A DNA stretch of 64,000 bases from Acidobacteriaceae bacterium (GTDB lineage: Bacteria; Acidobacteriota; Terriglobia; Bryobacterales; Bryobacteraceae): assembly GCA_019240475.1 (NCBI GenBank), contig JAFAYI010000036.1:310001-374000 (forward strand). The letters run 5' to 3'. A program made the position numbers and the translations under genes. The first letter of the stretch is position 1; each line of letters opens with the position of its first letter. The notes below the pieces were generated by a model, which worked only from the letters and a program-made list of their open reading frames with translations, did not search any database and was not told the DNA's origin. This document shows positions 62,929 through 64,000 of this stretch, one piece after another.

Positions 62929-62976
62929 CGTACTACTCCGTGGAAAACCTCAGCATACATCCACCGGAGTAGTACG
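62929..62976. repeat. 12-base perfect inverted repeat between divergent genes
   Basis: CGTACTACTCCG (62929-62940) faces CGGAGTAGTACG (62965-62976) across 24 bases. It sits 33 bases from the bactofilin start on the left and 38 bases from the GAF start on the right, so it could be an operator for both promoters. Confidence 0.55.
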
Positions 62977-63014
62977 CGCCCGTCCTCCAAGATCTCATCC
63001 GACCCCTTCCGTTT

Positions 63015-63587
63015 GTGATAATAAGTTCGGTGTCTAAGACCCGCGAACTCGAATTACGCCTTGAGCGAGCCGAACAGCAACTCCGGCTCTTTCAACGTGT
63101 AAGCCGGCTTATGACCCGCGACATCGACCTCGACGACGTCCTCCAGGAGATCGTCGATCTGGTCGGCGATTTTCTCGAATGCGATTCTTGCCTTATCTAC
63201 CTGGTCGAAGACGATCAGCTTGTCCTCTATGCCTCGAACGATCCCAACCGTAAGAACTTAGGCCGTGTCCGGCTGCGGCTCAGCGAAGGATTGACGGGTT
63301 GGGTAGCGCGGGAGCGCCGGCTGCTTGCCATCTCGCGCGAAGCCTATAACGACTCGCGCTTTAAGTTCTTCAAAGATCTCCCGCAGGACCGTTTCGAGGC
63401 GTTTCTCTCCGCCCCTATCATTTCTCAGAACAAGGCCGTAGGCGTCATCAACGTGCAGCACCGTGAGGCGCGCATTCACTCCGGCGCGGATATGGAACTG
63501 CTCAGCACGCTAGGCGAGCAGGTCGGCTGCCTGCTGGTTCTTTCGCGCCAGAAGAGCGCGCCACTGCCCATCGCGGGCTCGGTCTAG
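63015..63587 (+). CDS. GAF-domain protein
   Basis: A 190-residue protein starting at GTG. Residues about 8-30 form a short coiled coil (ELELRLERAEQQLRLFQRV), then a GAF domain (about 30-180) with ECDSCLIYLVEDDQLVLYAS, LSEGLTGWVARERRLLAIS and APIISQNKAVGVINVQHRE. GAF domains bind small ligands or sense signals; here no output domain is fused. It overlaps the converging zinc-ribbon gene by four bases. Confidence 0.88.
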   Translation: MIISSVSKTRELELRLERAEQQLRLFQRVSRLMTRDIDLDDVLQEIVDLVGDFLECDSCLIYLVEDDQLVLYASNDPNRKNLGRVRLRLSEGLTGWVARERRLLAISREAYNDSRFKFFKDLPQDRFEAFLSAPIISQNKAVGVINVQHREARIHSGADMELLSTLGEQVGCLLVLSRQKSAPLPIAGSV

Positions 63588-63988
63588 ATTCCCGGGTTAG
63601 CCTGCGGCGCCGTTTCCAATTCCCGCTTTTGCTCCTCGGCTTCGAGCACGGGCTCTTGCTGTGGCTTCATTCCGCAGGCGGGCCTGAAACTTAGAAAGTA
63701 ATATCGGCAGGCCGCGCATCGATAGCGACGCGCGCCGAAAGTAGAAAGTAAGTTCTTCCAAAAGCTGAGCCGGTAATGCCGCCGCGACCATGGCGTCAAT
63801 TCGAGGCCCAGGCACTTGGGGCACTTGGCGTATCGCAGCCGAGAAACGAGCCAGATACTGACCCAAGAACGTTGGTTGCAATCGCCACACCGGAAGGGAT
63901 AACTCCCGAGCGTCATTGGAATAAGCTCCATCCACGACGCCCTTCGAGACCGCCTCAGATTTGCGCTTCCGCAAGATTGGCATGCCAC
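63584..63988 (-). CDS. Zinc-ribbon protein of unknown function
   Basis: A 134-residue protein with four CxxC pairs (CQSC near residues 3-6, CGDC near 34, CPKC near 56 and CAAC near 91), fitting two zinc ribbons, plus a Trp/Arg/Tyr-rich middle and an acidic Gln-rich tail. No membrane segment is certain, though residues 72-82 are hydrophobic and aromatic. The start is a GTG 12 bases from the window edge; a start outside the window cannot be excluded. Confidence 0.68.
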   Translation of the reverse strand: MACQSCGSANLRRSRRASWMELIPMTLGSYPFRCGDCNQRSWVSIWLVSRLRYAKCPKCLGLELTPWSRRHYRLSFWKNLLSTFGARRYRCAACRYYFLSFRPACGMKPQQEPVLEAEEQKRELETAPQANPGI

Positions 63989-64000
63989 TGCGCTCGGCTT

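Overview
The window looks like a chromosomal piece of an Acidobacteriota bacterium, most likely of the Solibacter/Bryobacterales type. It is GC-rich (about 60% by eye) with dense genes and few gaps. Pointers are a duplicated orphan MacB-like permease of the acidobacterial ADOP type (35819-38236), a large caa3-oxidase/bc-type operon with a CtaG-ferredoxin fusion, and a hopanoid/ceramide-type glycosyltransferase. The lineage is inferred from these gene families, not from a marker gene. I saw no rRNA, tRNA, CRISPR array, insertion sequence or prophage, and no stretch over 300 bases lacks a gene. The longest gaps are 10796-10996, 17733-17909, 6923-7085 and 35658-35818.

Layout. 1-2679: tyrosine/homogentisate catabolism (hmgA tail, an unknown protein, fumarylacetoacetase, a small DMT-type membrane protein). 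2822-8963: UDP-sulfoquinovose synthase, then an oppositely directed sugar/lipid modification set (Gfo/Idh-type oxidoreductase, FAD oxidoreductase, GT21-type glycosyltransferase), then an ArnT-like transferase. 9008-10795: secreted DUF5060-type protein. 10997-17303: a RiPP-like locus with two unknown proteins, two SPASM-type radical SAM proteins, a cysteine-free 79-residue candidate precursor and a B12-type radical SAM protein. 17253-17732: STAS protein. 17910-27395: aerobic respiration operon (coxBAC, membrane protein, dihaem lipoprotein, Rieske, cytochrome b-c fusion, CtaG-polyferredoxin fusion, small exported protein). 27355-28956: PYROXD2-like oxidoreductase.

29114-35657 is the most unusual region. 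It is an eight-gene minus-strand operon behind a near-consensus promoter. In transcription order it encodes a membrane-anchored tandem thioredoxin-fold protein, an exported NHL-type beta-propeller, two tiny exported peptides with identical spacing of ten cysteines, a PCYCxC-motif protein, an ABC ATPase and two ABC-2 permeases. The second cysteine-rich peptide (33215-33382) is only 55 residues and easily missed. I read this as a candidate undescribed system that makes, folds or exports disulfide-rich or metal-binding peptides.

35819-64000: orphan permease; a recO-glyQ-glyS-ppdK run; efp; several secreted unknowns; ligA facing a diacylglycerol-kinase-like gene; cysE; a ureide-permease-like protein; a penicillin-binding protein; an SDR; glnD; a CocE-type hydrolase; a methyltransferase; bactofilin; a GAF protein; and a zinc-ribbon protein cut by the window edge.
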